Below the pieces are notes generated by a model. That model saw only the letters and a list, made by a program, of their open reading frames with translations, had not been told where the DNA came from and searched no databases. A stretch of 64,000 nucleotides of DNA from Rhizoclosmatium globosum. Taxonomy: Eukaryota; Chytridiomycota; Chytridiomycetes; Chytridiales; Chytriomycetaceae. Within the stretch, counting starts at the first letter, position 1. Every line of letters starts with the position of its first letter. The position numbers and the translations under genes are program-made. The stretch lies in the NCBI GenBank assembly GCA_002104985.1, contig MCGO01000146.1:1-64000 (forward strand), written 5' to 3'. Below, piece by piece: positions 44,902-56,415 of the stretch.

Positions 44902-47900
44902 TCATTCATCTTTCTTCCTTCTGGTGACTTGAAACGGAAACGGACGTTTCATTTTGTTGAAACGCAGATACCAAAACAGAGTCCAGATATTTCTAGCAGC
45001 ATTCCTTCAAATACAATTAGGTAAGCCGCACGAATAATATCAAGAGGTGAACTCACTTGTCACGCTCCCAAATATTACCACACTTATGACAATACTTTAC
45101 AGCTCGAAGTGGTTTCCCAACTGGAACACCATTCTGGAATGCCTTCCTCACTCTCTCGCTCAGCGGAAACTCCTCCAACCAACCCACCCTAAAAGCTTTG
45201 TTTTTCAGTTTGAGGATGTTCTTGGATGTTGTTGTTATATATGACTGAGTAAGAGACTCCCTCTTTCGCCCTTCAGCACCGACGTCACCGACCCCTTCCC
45301 GCAGAAAATAGTGTGCTGGATTTGTTTTGTACACTTTGTCAATTGGATTAGGTTCACTGCCATCGCCCATCAAACCGCAATCGCCTCCACCAAACGATGA
45401 ATCAACTTCCATTCGATCCTCCTCTAAGTCACTCAAGTCATGGATCAAGTCATCAAGCTTGTCTTCAACCCCAAAATCTCCGTACCACAACTCAGGCTCA
45501 ATATTCATGCCATCCAATCCCAAGAGAAAGTCGTCAATCTCTTGGTTAACAGCTACATCTTCGTCGCTTGACTCCAGATTCCCCTCCATTTCGATTTCCT
45601 TCTCTTGTTCTCTTTCTTCGCAATCCTCTGGCTCCATGATTTCCACATCTTCTTCTTCTTCGTCGTCATTTGTGTCAACTTGTTTCAGATAACGATCAAT
45701 GTCCTCGTCCTCCAAATCAGCGAACTCCTCATCAGTGACTCCAAGTAGTCGGAGCACTTTCTCAATTCGAGCCCAGTGCTTCACTGTTCTCCCATCCGCT
45801 CCAGTTTCAAACAATGTGCCAATATCATGGTCTATAATCAAGTTCCGAATATAATCCAATTCCTCTTTTGAAACGACATCAGGTGAAGGACCCAAATCAA
45901 GAATATCAGTGCACTTTCCAGTTCCTTGACAACCTGAACAACAAAATGTCGTCTTTCCTTCATTGACAGTGACCGTTGTGAACGTCTTTTGGGCTTCCCG
46001 AACGAGCTTCCGACTTGGACCAGAGACTGTTCCTTTCATATTTCCGCCATAGCCTGCGTGCCCAATAGCAAGAACAATTTGGTCCCTCCGATAGTTTCCA
46101 CGAAGGTACGACATGAAGATCTTGAGAGTTCGCTGTTCTCCTTGATATGTCAAGAATCGTAGGTGGGCTTGACGGCGATAGAGCTCATAGAGTATCGGGT
46201 ACACTTCAAAAGAAACCTTTGAGGACTTGTTGAAGTCGGCAACAGACGTAGTCTTGCTGGAAGCAACAGCCAACTTTGCAAACTCTGCGTCGATCTTGAC
46301 CTTGGCCTCCTTTTCATACACTTCCCTGATCTTCACACGTTGCATTTCAGCATATTTCTGCTGAGTCTTCTCCTTCCATTCAGCAAGTCCAAACTTGAAC
46401 GATAGCCCACTAAGCTGCTCCTCCCAGGAGAGCTTTTCAAACGCGTAAGCACCAATCTGTTCTCCAAGTTTTTTTTGTTCAGCTGCCGTACGATTTCGCC
46501 GGTTATTCAAGTATCTTTTCTTTTTGGCCCTTTTCTTGGCTGCAATGACTGCAACTCTGGCATTAGCTTCAGGTACTGAAAGAAGTTTTGGCGCATGATA
46601 GCTGTTATAGAGTATGAGTGACTTTGTTGACAAATGAAATGCACACGTACATATATGATCCTTCCGCAACTTCAACTTCTTTTTTACGCCTATTCTCATT
46701 TGCTTGGTGATAGGAACCGGATTTACTTGAAATATTTGGCACTTGGGTTGGTGTAAGCCCAGGAGCACTTCCCGGGTTCAATGCCATGTACCACATGACT
46801 GGAGTAACGACTCCAGGATCACCACTGATTACTATAGAATCGGCAGGTAGAACGAGATTCTCAGGGGTCAGCATGGGCTGATTTGGATCCAAGGCTTTCT
46901 TCTTCGGGCGGAGACAGTGAAGACTTACTGAGATGGAGTTTACCATCATGGACCCACCTATTTCAGAGGGTAAGCAAATGTTTTACAAGTTTAAAAAGAA
47001 ACTCACCAAATCGACGTGGTTGTGATTTATCCTCTTGTGAACCGATTTCTTCCTTCTTGAAAACGTTTCGAATAGCTGGCAACACAGTTCCCCACAAAAT
47101 ACTCTGCTTCCGAATACCAGCAACCTTGAAGTCAGATTGCAAACAATCTGTCGGCAGGTTTAAACTCAGACACAAAGTATCCCATCCTGAGCCACGGGGA
47201 AAATACTTGTACGTCATCATCGCCAGATCACTTTATACAAGCAGTTAGTTTACACAAAAAACCCTATACATATACGTACGTGCTATCTAATTGGAAAGAC
47301 TTCTCCTTGAATGTGGTCTGAGGGTGGGCGTTCCAGCCCTTAGTTGCTCCTTGAGGCAGACTTCCATATGTCTCAATCCGAAAGTCTCCACGCTGGATTC
47401 TATCAATATCTGAATTGATAGAAGCCTGTAGCTTGGACCGAACCAGTGAATCAGTTTCTTTAACTATCCCACGATGTCTGAAGAATCTTAATCCATACAG
47501 CGGATCAGTTTGGTCTGGGTGGGCAAGACCAGCATCAACACTTCTATAATATTCAGGAACCATTACTGACATCTGCAAAAAAGAAATTGGTTTAGACACA
47601 GCATCACGCACTGCAGCTGTGTTATAGTGTTCAGTGACAATAGGAGCTGACAATAATACACACCTTTCATGTGGAATGGTTTTGGCGCTTTCAAAGAAGG
47701 AGCTTCCTTGGTGGAGGGAATATTTTGTGGTTCAAGACTGCGGTTTCTCTCCAAGAGGTAGTAGTGTCCGGAGGAGTACCTTGATAGCCAAACTTAGTAT
47801 TAAATAAAGACTTGCAAATAGAAAATCACTCACGACAGCTTATGGAATTTGAACATCCTTTTGCACAGGGGTAGCAGTTTGGGAAACCAAGCCTCCAGAT

Positions 47901-50797
47901 CTTTGATGAAGGCCAATGTCTTGCCTGCCAATTCTTCTGCAATGTCCAATGTGAACAACTTGGTCAGATGATCAGGAGACACTCTGTCCACAGACACCCA
48001 TGGCAATGGTAACTTGGGCAAGGCCGCCCTAGTGCCAGCAGTTTTCCTAAGCTCAACAAAGAGTTTCTTGTCGTTCACAAACAGATGTTGAAGCTCAAAG
48101 CGGGCGGCATTCCGAAGTGCTGTCAAATCGCAGGAAATATGGTTGTCACGGATGTACTTTCGATATAGCTGGAACAAGGTGTTGATCATGTGATTGTGCA
48201 AGTCCTTCTGTAACCAAAAGTTAGGACAGGCTTTCAAACAAGATACCAATATATACCGTGATATGGCGCTGATAGTCTGTTGCCATCCTTTCAGCTGCAT
48301 ATACAATCATATTACTAAACAACACATGATCCAATGGTGGAAGCAGTGGAACATCAGTTTCAGATTTGAAGTCAATCCACCATTGGCACAGTTTCGAGTG
48401 CTGGCCAGAAGTTTTGCTCTTTCCATTAGTAGCAACTGTTTTGATGACAGATATAAAGAACGATTGATTTATCGGCAACATTGGCTCCCCAGCTTTTGAT
48501 TCATGATACATTCGTAACCCAACGTTGGTTCCAAACTTGGTCGCAATAGTACTAATCAAGTTTATCCTGCACAATATCTTCAGACATCACAAGAATACTG
48601 ATAGGTGGACACTCACGTAGGCAGAAGCATCTCAATTTGAGGCTGGAGCCAGGTTGCATCACAAAGTACTGTTGTTAATGGCATTTTGATGACGTACAAC
48701 TCTGTAGCAGCTTTTCCTTCAACATCTGTTGGTTTTCCTGCAACATTCCATTCAACGAGTTTGGGCTGAAGGACAAGCTCCAAGTACTGCTTATATTCAG
48801 AGGAGGATATGGCTGTAAGAAACTGTTTCTCCTTTCTATTTACATCACGACAGAGAAATGGAGAAAGGACATGGTTGGGGTTTGCAACCTTCCATTCTGT
48901 CACAAAGTTAAGGGAAGGTTGAGGAAAGGAAGAAATTTACCTTCAAGCCACAGATGTAGAGGATGAATCCACTGGTTGGAATAGTTGTCAAAATGAAGCA
49001 AACAACTGCGGCTTGTAGTCTTGACATGATCCCGAACACCACAGAAACAGTTTCCATTCTGAACAGCTGTGACTGTTGCGACATAAACAGGTGGAGGGGT
49101 GTACTTGAACTTGGATTCAACAGGGACTGATAATGGTGGGTTCACATTAACAACCTGAGAGAGACATCTTGACATGGCCAATGCATCTTTCTCCATTGAT
49201 TTCATGGTTCTTGAACCAGCAACAAACCAACGACCCACAGCGTTGTCTTTGAATACAGCAAATACTTTTTCAGCATCCAACTCAATTAACCGACACAGTG
49301 CAGAATACAATGGTCCTTTCAGATGAGAGACTGTAAATTGCTTCAAGTACTTGGGCAGATTTCCATCGTTTAGGGACGGTGGGTGAAGTTGTGGCGAGAA
49401 TGCTGAGTTTGGAGGGAAGAAACCAGCAAGAGTATGTGTCAAACTGGCAGGATGAAGACGGCTGTAAACAGCTGCATTGGGAAACAACGGACTCTTTTGA
49501 ACTCCAGCAGAAGACAGAAACGGCATCACGTTTGCATGCTCGGCAGCGATTGATCCAACAATTTGAACATCAGAATATTCCAAGAAACTTGTCAGAGCCA
49601 GTGTTTGGGCTCTGTTGATTTGGTGATCCAACTTAAACCTTGTTCCAGAAGCAGCAGATGCGGGTTTGATATAATATGGAATGGGAGGATGGAGAGGCGG
49701 TGGTTGTAGAAAGGGTGTCTGTTCTGAAGGAGGTGCAGGTGGAAAGGCAGGAGGGTAGGGAAATGGGCCAGTTTCTAAACCTGGAGGAAAGACAGTGCCA
49801 GAAACAAATCCATCAGTATCCCATGACACGCCTCCGCCAGAAGCAATCCACCAATGTCCATGTTCTGGAGAATACACAGTATAACAATCTGGAGGCTCCC
49901 AACTGGACAAGTGACTATTGTGACAATAGAAGGCAGGATGCCCATCCTGATTTGGGACAAAACGAACATAGGAAGGTATTTTAGGCTGCGGATTACGTGC
50001 AGTATTATGGCTCAGAGTAGGGGTAAACTCTTTGTCAGCTGAGCAGATGTTTTGGCACGCATTACTTTGCACAGCATGGAGAGACTTGTTACAACCTCCA
50101 ACAGCCTCTGATGAGGTGACGACAATCATATACAACTTGTCTCTCTTTGCTAGATCAAACTAAACCAAGAAACAGTCAGTAATCAATGAAAAATCTGTCA
50201 GGAACAAGCTAAACACAAAAAATTACCTTTGCTGCATATTCTGGGTCAGGCTGACCATTAGGTAATGACAACTCCAACACGCATATCCCAGAGGCATCAC
50301 AAACAGCTTGCATTGATGAGTGAATGAAAGAACCTGTGAACGAGTCCTGATGGAAACCAAAGAGAGTACCCAGAGAGCACTGAGCCATAGTATGAACTCC
50401 AGAAACTTGGAGTCCGGAGGATTTCGCCAGAGTTACGGCATCAAAGACTTTCTTGATGTGTGACGCTGATGGAACTTTGTACCCAAAACACGTGGAAACA
50501 GCCTCGAGGTACTCGTTGGGACTATTTGGATTCTGTGACTCCAAGTGGCTGAGTTCAGCAGACAGGTGGTTGATTTTGTCTGTAGCAAGTGGATCCCCAC
50601 CCATGGAAAAGTACGACAAACAGTTGAGTTGTTGATCCTCCACTGTGTAATGGTCTGCGAATAGTATCATGATTTTTGACTACAGAATCATTTAGCTCAG
50701 CTATACAGATTGCAGCTAGAAAATACTGACCACGTCGACTGGAGGAGGAGGTTCGGGCGGAGGCGGTGGATGCTGCAGTCTTGTCATTTCTGTTCAT
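44902..50797 (-). CDS. Fz: Fanzor1-type RNA-guided nuclease (eukaryotic TnpB homologue), large, intron-rich
   Basis: Spliced exons give a single protein of roughly 1,600 residues. RuvC motif I is ADSIVISGDPGVVTPVMWY (Asp codon 46818-46820), preceded by NSISVSLHCLRPKKK, the usual TDGxSVxxxF position. The central RuvC part is LAIGHAGYGGNMKGTVSGPS, then TVTVNEGKTTFCCSGC, equivalent to the ExxTSxxCxxC block. The second zinc pair is VKYCHKCGNIWERD (catalytic Asp 45059-45061). A 52-nt intron (45005-45056) joins it to KNAARNIWTLFWYLRF, completing the RDxNAAxNI signature, with a basic end VTRRKKDE. The two zinc halves are separated by an acidic insertion of about 270 residues. About ten further GT-AG introns are present. 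The roughly 600 N-terminal residues match nothing I know. The exact start (50797 or the ATG near 50670) is uncertain. The guide RNA is expected to overlap the 3' end (44640-45060), by analogy with known Fanzors. Confidence 0.85.
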
Positions 50798-51886
50798 TGT
50801 ATTTTGTTAATCGTTGATACATGAAGGAGGAAAGGACGAGAGCTCATATATGAAGCAGGGAATGCAATCAGTACGTATTGATCCCTCATTCACTTCCAAA
50901 CTGTATTCAGTCTAAGGAATACGCTTCTGAAAGCATTCGAACTCCATTCACATGTTGCACCCATAGCAACGGAAAGACGGAAGAGGACTGAAGGGGAGAG
51001 AAAGGCGAGGATCCAAGAATGCGACGACTCACCAGAGTTGTTGATAGGAAAATGGGAGTTAGAATCACCCCTTTCGGCAGAAAGAGTCTTTATCGCTCTC
51101 CTCCCTTCTTTCCGATAGCTTAAACAGGCTGCAGCGTATTGTACTTCAAATCTAAGCAATGTAATAGCATAGATTAAAGAAAGGTTGCTTATGACAAAGA
51201 GTGTACCTACTCCTGAGGACGAGGAATTTATGGATTGCAAATGCTACAAAAGAACTGAGAATGGAGCGGAGGCAGTATTTGGGAAGGATTGTTCATGGCA
51301 GACTGACAGTGACCTGTGTCGAGATATTAGTTGATAAGATATGTCAAGAGGTAAGATAGACCTACCGACTGTACTGGGCACGATGGAGGACAATAAACAA
51401 TGTTACTTGCCACGTTTTCTCTCGCCAACTACCTTGGGATGCTGCATTTCTCAGTCGCAATGTGACTCCATTGGGCCAGCTGCAACACACACACACAAGT
51501 TTCGCCTGAGGCGCATTTGGTTACTGTGCATCGCAGAAGCCACTCTCCGCCTGAGGCGCATCAGGCATCACATCGAACAAGATATACAGCATCAAGGTAA
51601 TGGCGATAGAAATTTACTGTGTGTCCGAACTTTTTCTCCTCTTCTTCAAACAAGGAACTCTTCTCAATTTGTGTATTCTGTTTTAAATGCGTTCTTTAAA
51701 TGCGAGAGTGTACTGTTTGGCAATGAGCGAATGAGCCATCGCATATTGTGGTTAAGTTTGGCAAAGAAAAAAAACATGTTTAATTGTCTTAATTTGGGAA
51801 AAGAATAGTAATTTGCATGATAAGAAAAGTTTGGGAAACCCTTATCGTGTCCAGACAACCCTAGTTTTTGGTGCAGCCGAGGTCAT
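50798..51886. other. Fanzor-H8 spacer with paired CGCCTGAGGCGCAT sites
   Basis: About 1.1 kb between divergent Fanzor (minus) and H8 (plus). It should carry both promoters and, if the Fanzor is or was mobile, its left end. Two identical 14-mers, CGCCTGAGGCGCAT, lie at 51503-51516 and 51548-51561. Each contains the inverted repeat CGCCT-G-AGGCG. An (AC)n run is near 51486. No terminal repeat matching the 44640-44900 side was found by eye. Short open frames here have no recognisable features. Confidence 0.4.
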
Positions 51887-52954
51887 ATGGCAAAAGACAT
51901 TGCCAAATCGCCTGCTCGCTGCTCGATTACCCACGGCACAATGTCTGAGTCTTGGCCATCATCGCACTTGGACAGCATGTCAGAGACTTCCCATGGCACA
52001 GGTCTGGGTATAGTGGGGCTTCCAATCCCTAAGCTCGCATCCAAAACCCCGATCCCTGCGCCTACGTTCCTCCCTGAATGGTCAGAAGGAGCTATGAGAG
52101 ACGACACGAAGCCGGCATTATACCCACCTCACGTTCACGTTATCCCTCATGATCAGTACCCCAATTCAACATCTCCGACATTGCACAATATCCCACACAG
52201 CCCGCCTCGCAAAAACGTCTGTTATATATCATTTGGAGCGTCAGATATCTCGGATACTCCAGCAATACGGTCTCGTAGTATTCGATCTCGCTCTGATTCC
52301 TTAACAACCCCAGTTGTCATCGCAAAACTACCTTCCATCCCGATCCAATCTATTTCTTCTCCGACGCCAGAAACTTATAGCTCTGGTAAAATACATTCAT
52401 CGCAAAGCCTGATGCAACCGCCCATCGCAACTGTGCCTCTATCCCACAACAACATTCACCACCCTCACCCGCCATCCCCGCTTACATCTTCAGAATCCCC
52501 GCGACAAACGTACATTCAATCACAAATCAACCAACCAGCTCCACAACCGTCGAGTTACAAGACGTTTTCCGCAGCCTCCCAATTTAAATTATCTCCACAT
52601 CAGCGGAAAGTCCTTGAACGTATCTTTCAAGAGACGGAAGCGCCTACAAATCAGCAATATCATCAAATTTCGGACAGACTTCGAATGCCGCGGAGCGCCG
52701 TGATGGCTTGGTTCCAGAATATGCGGTCAATTGTTCGGAAGTATGGACAGGTGCCGTTTCATGAGGCGGCACAAGAACCTCCTCCTTCCGTCCAATATAC
52801 TGCACAAATAGCTGTTAGATCGCCGTCTGCTGCTTCCAGCCCTTCGTTAGCCCAGACATTGCCTGCTCCTGAAACGAATCTCTCAGCCAAAGAGAGCAAG
52901 GAAGATTCCACATCGAAGCGTCCATATATTATGAGTGTTATGGCTCTTATTTGA
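51887..52954 (+). CDS. Homeodomain protein H8
   Basis: Intronless, 355 residues from MAKDIAKSPARCSITHGTMS. Pro/Ser/His-rich N-terminus. The homeodomain is KLSPHQRKVLERIFQETEAP then QISDRLRMPRSAVMAWFQNM and RSIVRKYG. W48, F49, N51 and R53 are intact; A47 and M52 differ from typical. The C-terminus ends SKRPYIMSVMALI, the conserved tail shared with H10, H13 and H14. First gene after the Fanzor. A plausible polyadenylation signal AATAAA is at 53013-53018. Confidence 0.9.
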   Translation: MAKDIAKSPARCSITHGTMSESWPSSHLDSMSETSHGTGLGIVGLPIPKLASKTPIPAPTFLPEWSEGAMRDDTKPALYPPHVHVIPHDQYPNSTSPTLHNIPHSPPRKNVCYISFGASDISDTPAIRSRSIRSRSDSLTTPVVIAKLPSIPIQSISSPTPETYSSGKIHSSQSLMQPPIATVPLSHNNIHHPHPPSPLTSSESPRQTYIQSQINQPAPQPSSYKTFSAASQFKLSPHQRKVLERIFQETEAPTNQQYHQISDRLRMPRSAVMAWFQNMRSIVRKYGQVPFHEAAQEPPPSVQYTAQIAVRSPSAASSPSLAQTLPAPETNLSAKESKEDSTSKRPYIMSVMALI

Positions 52955-53364
52955 TATTATGTATATAGCTATTTTTCCATTCATTATTGTGTATACCTGT
53001 ATCTTTCGCTCAAATAAACTCAAATATATAGTGGCGACTACAAACGGATTAACTGACCAATGAAACGGGGTGAGGGACATTTGCCTCCAGTCAGAATGAA
53101 AAAAAAGCAGATTGGCCTCTACAGCCACGTGATGAAGGGGACGGAAATCCGAGAGCCAATGGCAATTGAGGGAGTGAGGGATTTTTGCGAGGGACGAAAG
53201 TGAAAAACAGCAGAAATCGCTCACAAACAGCTCAACGATGACCAATGTACGTCCTTCCTTCCTCACTGCCCTTCCCTCGACTCAACTTGAATCCTCTGTG
53301 TGATTCACATTCTCTCTCTACACTTTGAGCGCCTCTGACTTCGGTGTCTGATCTAAAACAACAG
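52955..53364. promoter_or_regulatory. H8-H9 intergenic region
   Basis: About 410 bases. AATAAA at 53013-53018 probably ends H8. ATGACCAAT followed by GTACGT at 53236 and an AACAG acceptor just before 53365 could be a tiny first exon (Met-Thr-Asn) of H9; not confirmed. Confidence 0.35.
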
Positions 53365-53955
53365 ATGCAACCCAACTCTCCCCAGGAAAGCAACTGTCCA
53401 ACTCCAGAGCTCTCGTCTTCTACATCATGGAACTACCGCCTACCCACTCCACCTGCCTCTCTGGTCCCACAAGTCAGCCTCATGACCTCGTCAGTGTCTA
53501 GCCCAGTGTCACTGCCACCCCTCTCGCAAGTCCTCTCCAACCTCCAAAACACACCGTTCACTTTGCCTCCAAGACCAGTCTACATGATCCCAAGTCCACG
53601 AGCATCGCCACCATGCATCACTCTAACCAACTCACCACCCGTGTGCATAAACCCACCCATCCGCTATCAAGTTCCAGTCCCATGTCAAGTCTCGGAAGTA
53701 GATTCGCCTGAGAAATTTAAATTGACAATGTATCAGTTGAATATGCTCAAAGAAATCTATGCCAAGAACGAGACACCGTCTGTTGCGTTGTATGACAGGA
53801 TATCTGAACGACTGGGGGTTCCTAGAAAGTTTTTGTTGACTTGGTAAGTTTGTTGATTGTTTTGACCATGAATTTGATTCGGTATTGACGTTCATTGGGA
53901 TAGGTTCCGTCACAGGAGGGCGAAGGAGAGACGGGATATCGCAAAGTCCAAGTAA
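53365..53955 (+). CDS. Divergent homeodomain protein H9 (N51H, Q50R)
   Basis: Starts MQPNSPQESNCPTPELSSST; a possible three-codon upstream exon at 53236 would also be in phase. Short Pro/Ser-rich region, then the homeodomain PEKFKLTMYQLNMLKEIYAK and ERLGVPRKFLLTW. Intron 53844-53903 splits Trp48 as TG|G, and exon 2 reads FRHRRAKERRDIAKSK before the stop. Positions 50 and 51 are Arg and His instead of the usual Gln and Asn; W48, F49 and R53 are kept and the length is canonical. Loss of Asn51, which makes the key adenine contact, suggests altered or lost DNA recognition. About 177 residues, without the IMSIxALI tail. Confidence 0.8.
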
Positions 53956-54192
53956 TTATCTTTGTCTTTTGTATTCCTTTACTTTTTTTGTAATATACAA
54001 TAGAGTCATTCAATTTTACGATACTCGAAGATATAGAATTAATATTGTCCAATATCCAAGGATTTGATGTGAAGCAGAGCATGTGATCTGTGTTGTGAGT
54101 GAGCATCGGCCACTTTCATTTTTCGATCACCATTCCTCAAAAAAAATTGCTGGGAGTCTTCTGTTCCGTCGCTGATTACAACTGAAGCAGAC

Positions 54193-55159
54193 ATGGAAGC
54201 CACAACGACAAACTCAAAGAATGGCTACACTACTCAGCAAGGGTACAGTCAGTACTTCTTGCCGTCTCCGCCGTATGTGAGCAAGGTGCACAGCTCGAAC
54301 AATCCAATCAATTCAGTGAAGCCGTTGGCCACTCCTCCCACACCAACTCCCACATTCATCTACGCACCACCACCAACCGAACAGCTTTCACAAACACTGC
54401 CAAACCACTTCATGGTTCCATCCCACGTGCAGCACCAGGCACACAGCCACACCGTCCAACCCCCTCTCCGCCACTTCCATCACCACCGGAACCCCCCACC
54501 TCCAATCACAATCCCGATCATCCTCGCAAAACTACCACCAACCACTCCTCATACAATAACAACATCCCCATCTACTCCAAAAACCGCAGCATCGCTGTCT
54601 TTCACCCAAACCACAAATCCAATTACCACAACCACTTCCAAGTCACCTGACCAAAATGACCCTCTTAAAGCATCACTCAATCACAGTCACAACATGATGT
54701 ATCCCACACCGCAACAAGTCAGCACACTTGTCGTTGTCACTCATAAACCGATACGCGGCACTACAAAACCCGCAACAATCACGTCACCGACGGAATTAAC
54801 GGCATCACAACACCGCCTCCTCGAAAAGATATACAAAACACATCCAGCACCGTCACGGGACACAATGAAACGGGTATCAGACCGAATGGGAGTTGCGATG
54901 CGGGCTATATCAGGATGGTGAGATAGATTTTTCTCATAATTTTTAAATTGGATGACTGATTTGGAATTGAACACTGTGCAGGTTCCAGATGAAGCGACGG
55001 GAAGAGAGGAAACGGGTTGAGGAGGAAAGGAGAGGGAAGTCGGGCAATGGTGATTTGTATATAGTTCATCGGCCCGACCGCGATGAAACGAGGACAGAGA
55101 GTGTAAAGAGGCAGGGAGATGTTAGACCGTTTGTTATGAGGATTGAAGCTTTGATTTGA
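54193..55159 (+). CDS. Divergent homeodomain protein H10 (N51M)
   Basis: Starts MEATTTNSKNGYTTQQGYSQ; Thr/Pro/His-rich region. The homeodomain is SPTELTASQHRLLEKIYKTH then VSDRMGVAMRAISGW. Intron 54918-54981 splits Trp48 as TG|G, and exon 2 continues FQMKRREERKRVEEERRGK. Asn51 is replaced by Met (CAG ATG AAG), while W48, F49, Q50 and R53 remain. The protein ends GDVRPFVMRIEALI, a member of the shared C-terminal tail family. The retained tail and full-length frame argue against a pseudogene. Confidence 0.85.
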
Positions 55160-55665
55160 ATCAAGACGTGTTTTTTTTGACAGAACGGTTGTTTGATAGG
55201 CACAGAGGATATTATTTTGTTGGTTCATTACTGTAGAATATTTTGTAAAATAGATATAGATTCACGTTCTGCTTACTATGATCCTAATCACAAAGCTACA
55301 TTACATCAGCCAAATTTAGGGGGGTTAGAATCTTCTTAGGGCTTAGAAACATATAAAACATTCAACTTGATAGATTCACATGTTTTTATATTATATATAA
55401 ACGTAAACTCTTTGATTTGTGATGATAAGAAAGTATTTCTCATCAAATTAAAAGTATTTGTAAACAAACAACTTTAATTCTGTGAATGAAAGAGTAGAAG
55501 ATGGCGTTGAAGTGATCCTGTACTTGTCTCCCTCGTCCAACTCACACTCAAAGAAAGAAGCAGTGTAATGGAGATGGAATTGGAGGCGGGAGGACACAAG
55601 AATTTTTGCCATTTTCCATTGCGATAATAATTTTTCATCCCATTTGCCAAGAACAACTTTCAAAG
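55160..55665. promoter_or_regulatory. H10-H11 intergenic region
   Basis: About 505 A/T-rich bases, including a TATATTATATATAAAC stretch near 55388. No gene or RNA seen. Confidence 0.3.
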
Positions 55666-56415
55666 ATGAACACACACACTGCTTCCCACGCACCTGCGCT
55701 GATGCCCGCCACTACGAAGCCCAAAGTGTTTGATGCGCTGTCGCTTCTTGCTGAGTCAGCGGCGCTTGTTGAGCATGAATTGGGACTGACGCCGTCACCA
55801 ACCGAGTCGTCCACTTTCACGCACACGCACTCGCCATCGCCATCGCCACGTCTGACTCACTCTCTGCGTTCGACTGCTTCGCCTGGCGCCACCGTCTCGA
55901 CAACCACCGCCGCCTCCGCTGCGACTGTGACTGTGACTCACCGAGCCTCTCCATCAGCATCTATTGACCACCACCACCTTCATTTGACAAGACAACCGGC
56001 CCCAACCACAGCCACAGCCACAACCTCAACCTCCGTCTTTATTCTTCCACCAACAAACGGCGCCGTCCGTGCAACAAAGCCGCAGATCGCAGTCCTCGCC
56101 CGTGTCTTCAAAACGACCCCTCTGCCCTCAACCGAAATGCAGAAGGAGCTCGCTCAGAGCGTTGGTATGACCGTGGCTCAAGTCAGGAACTGGTTCCAGA
56201 ACAACAGGGCAAAAGTGCGAAGGGAGGAGAAGGAGAAGGGTGTCAATGATAATGATGATGGTGCCAAGAAACGAAGACTCAATAACCAGCCTCCACATCC
56301 ACCCTCAACTCCTCCTTCCTTTTCTTACCAACCTGCTTCTTTTTCTTTTACTCCTTCTTATCCACCAGCATCAACATCTGCAAACTCGATGAGTATAGCA
56401 TCACTTCTTTGTTGA
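55666..56415 (+). CDS. Homeodomain protein H11
   Basis: Intronless, 249 residues from MNTHTASHAPALMPATTKPK. N-terminal helix FDALSLLAESAALVEHELGL could be an interaction segment. The pre-homeodomain block FILPPTNGAVRATKPQ is shared with H13-H16. The homeodomain has KPQIAVLARVFKTTPLPSTE and MTVAQVRNWFQNNRAKVRRE. Canonical residues at 48, 49, 51 and 53. The C-terminal tail ends TSANSMSIASLLC, a variant of the IMSIxALI end. A Pro/Ser/Phe-rich stretch precedes the tail. AATAAA at 56510-56515 is a plausible polyadenylation signal. Confidence 0.9.
   Translation: MNTHTASHAPALMPATTKPKVFDALSLLAESAALVEHELGLTPSPTESSTFTHTHSPSPSPRLTHSLRSTASPGATVSTTTAASAATVTVTHRASPSASIDHHHLHLTRQPAPTTATATTSTSVFILPPTNGAVRATKPQIAVLARVFKTTPLPSTEMQKELAQSVGMTVAQVRNWFQNNRAKVRREEKEKGVNDNDDGAKKRRLNNQPPHPPSTPPSFSYQPASFSFTPSYPPASTSANSMSIASLLC

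Noticed and set aside
50890..51240. 116-codon minus-strand open frame upstream of the Fanzor
   Set aside because: No domain, no homology recognised; could be a 5' exon but no splice support was found.
44640..51886. Terminal inverted repeats or target-site duplication of the Fanzor element
   Set aside because: Comparing both flanks by eye gave no convincing pair; mobility is therefore not claimed.
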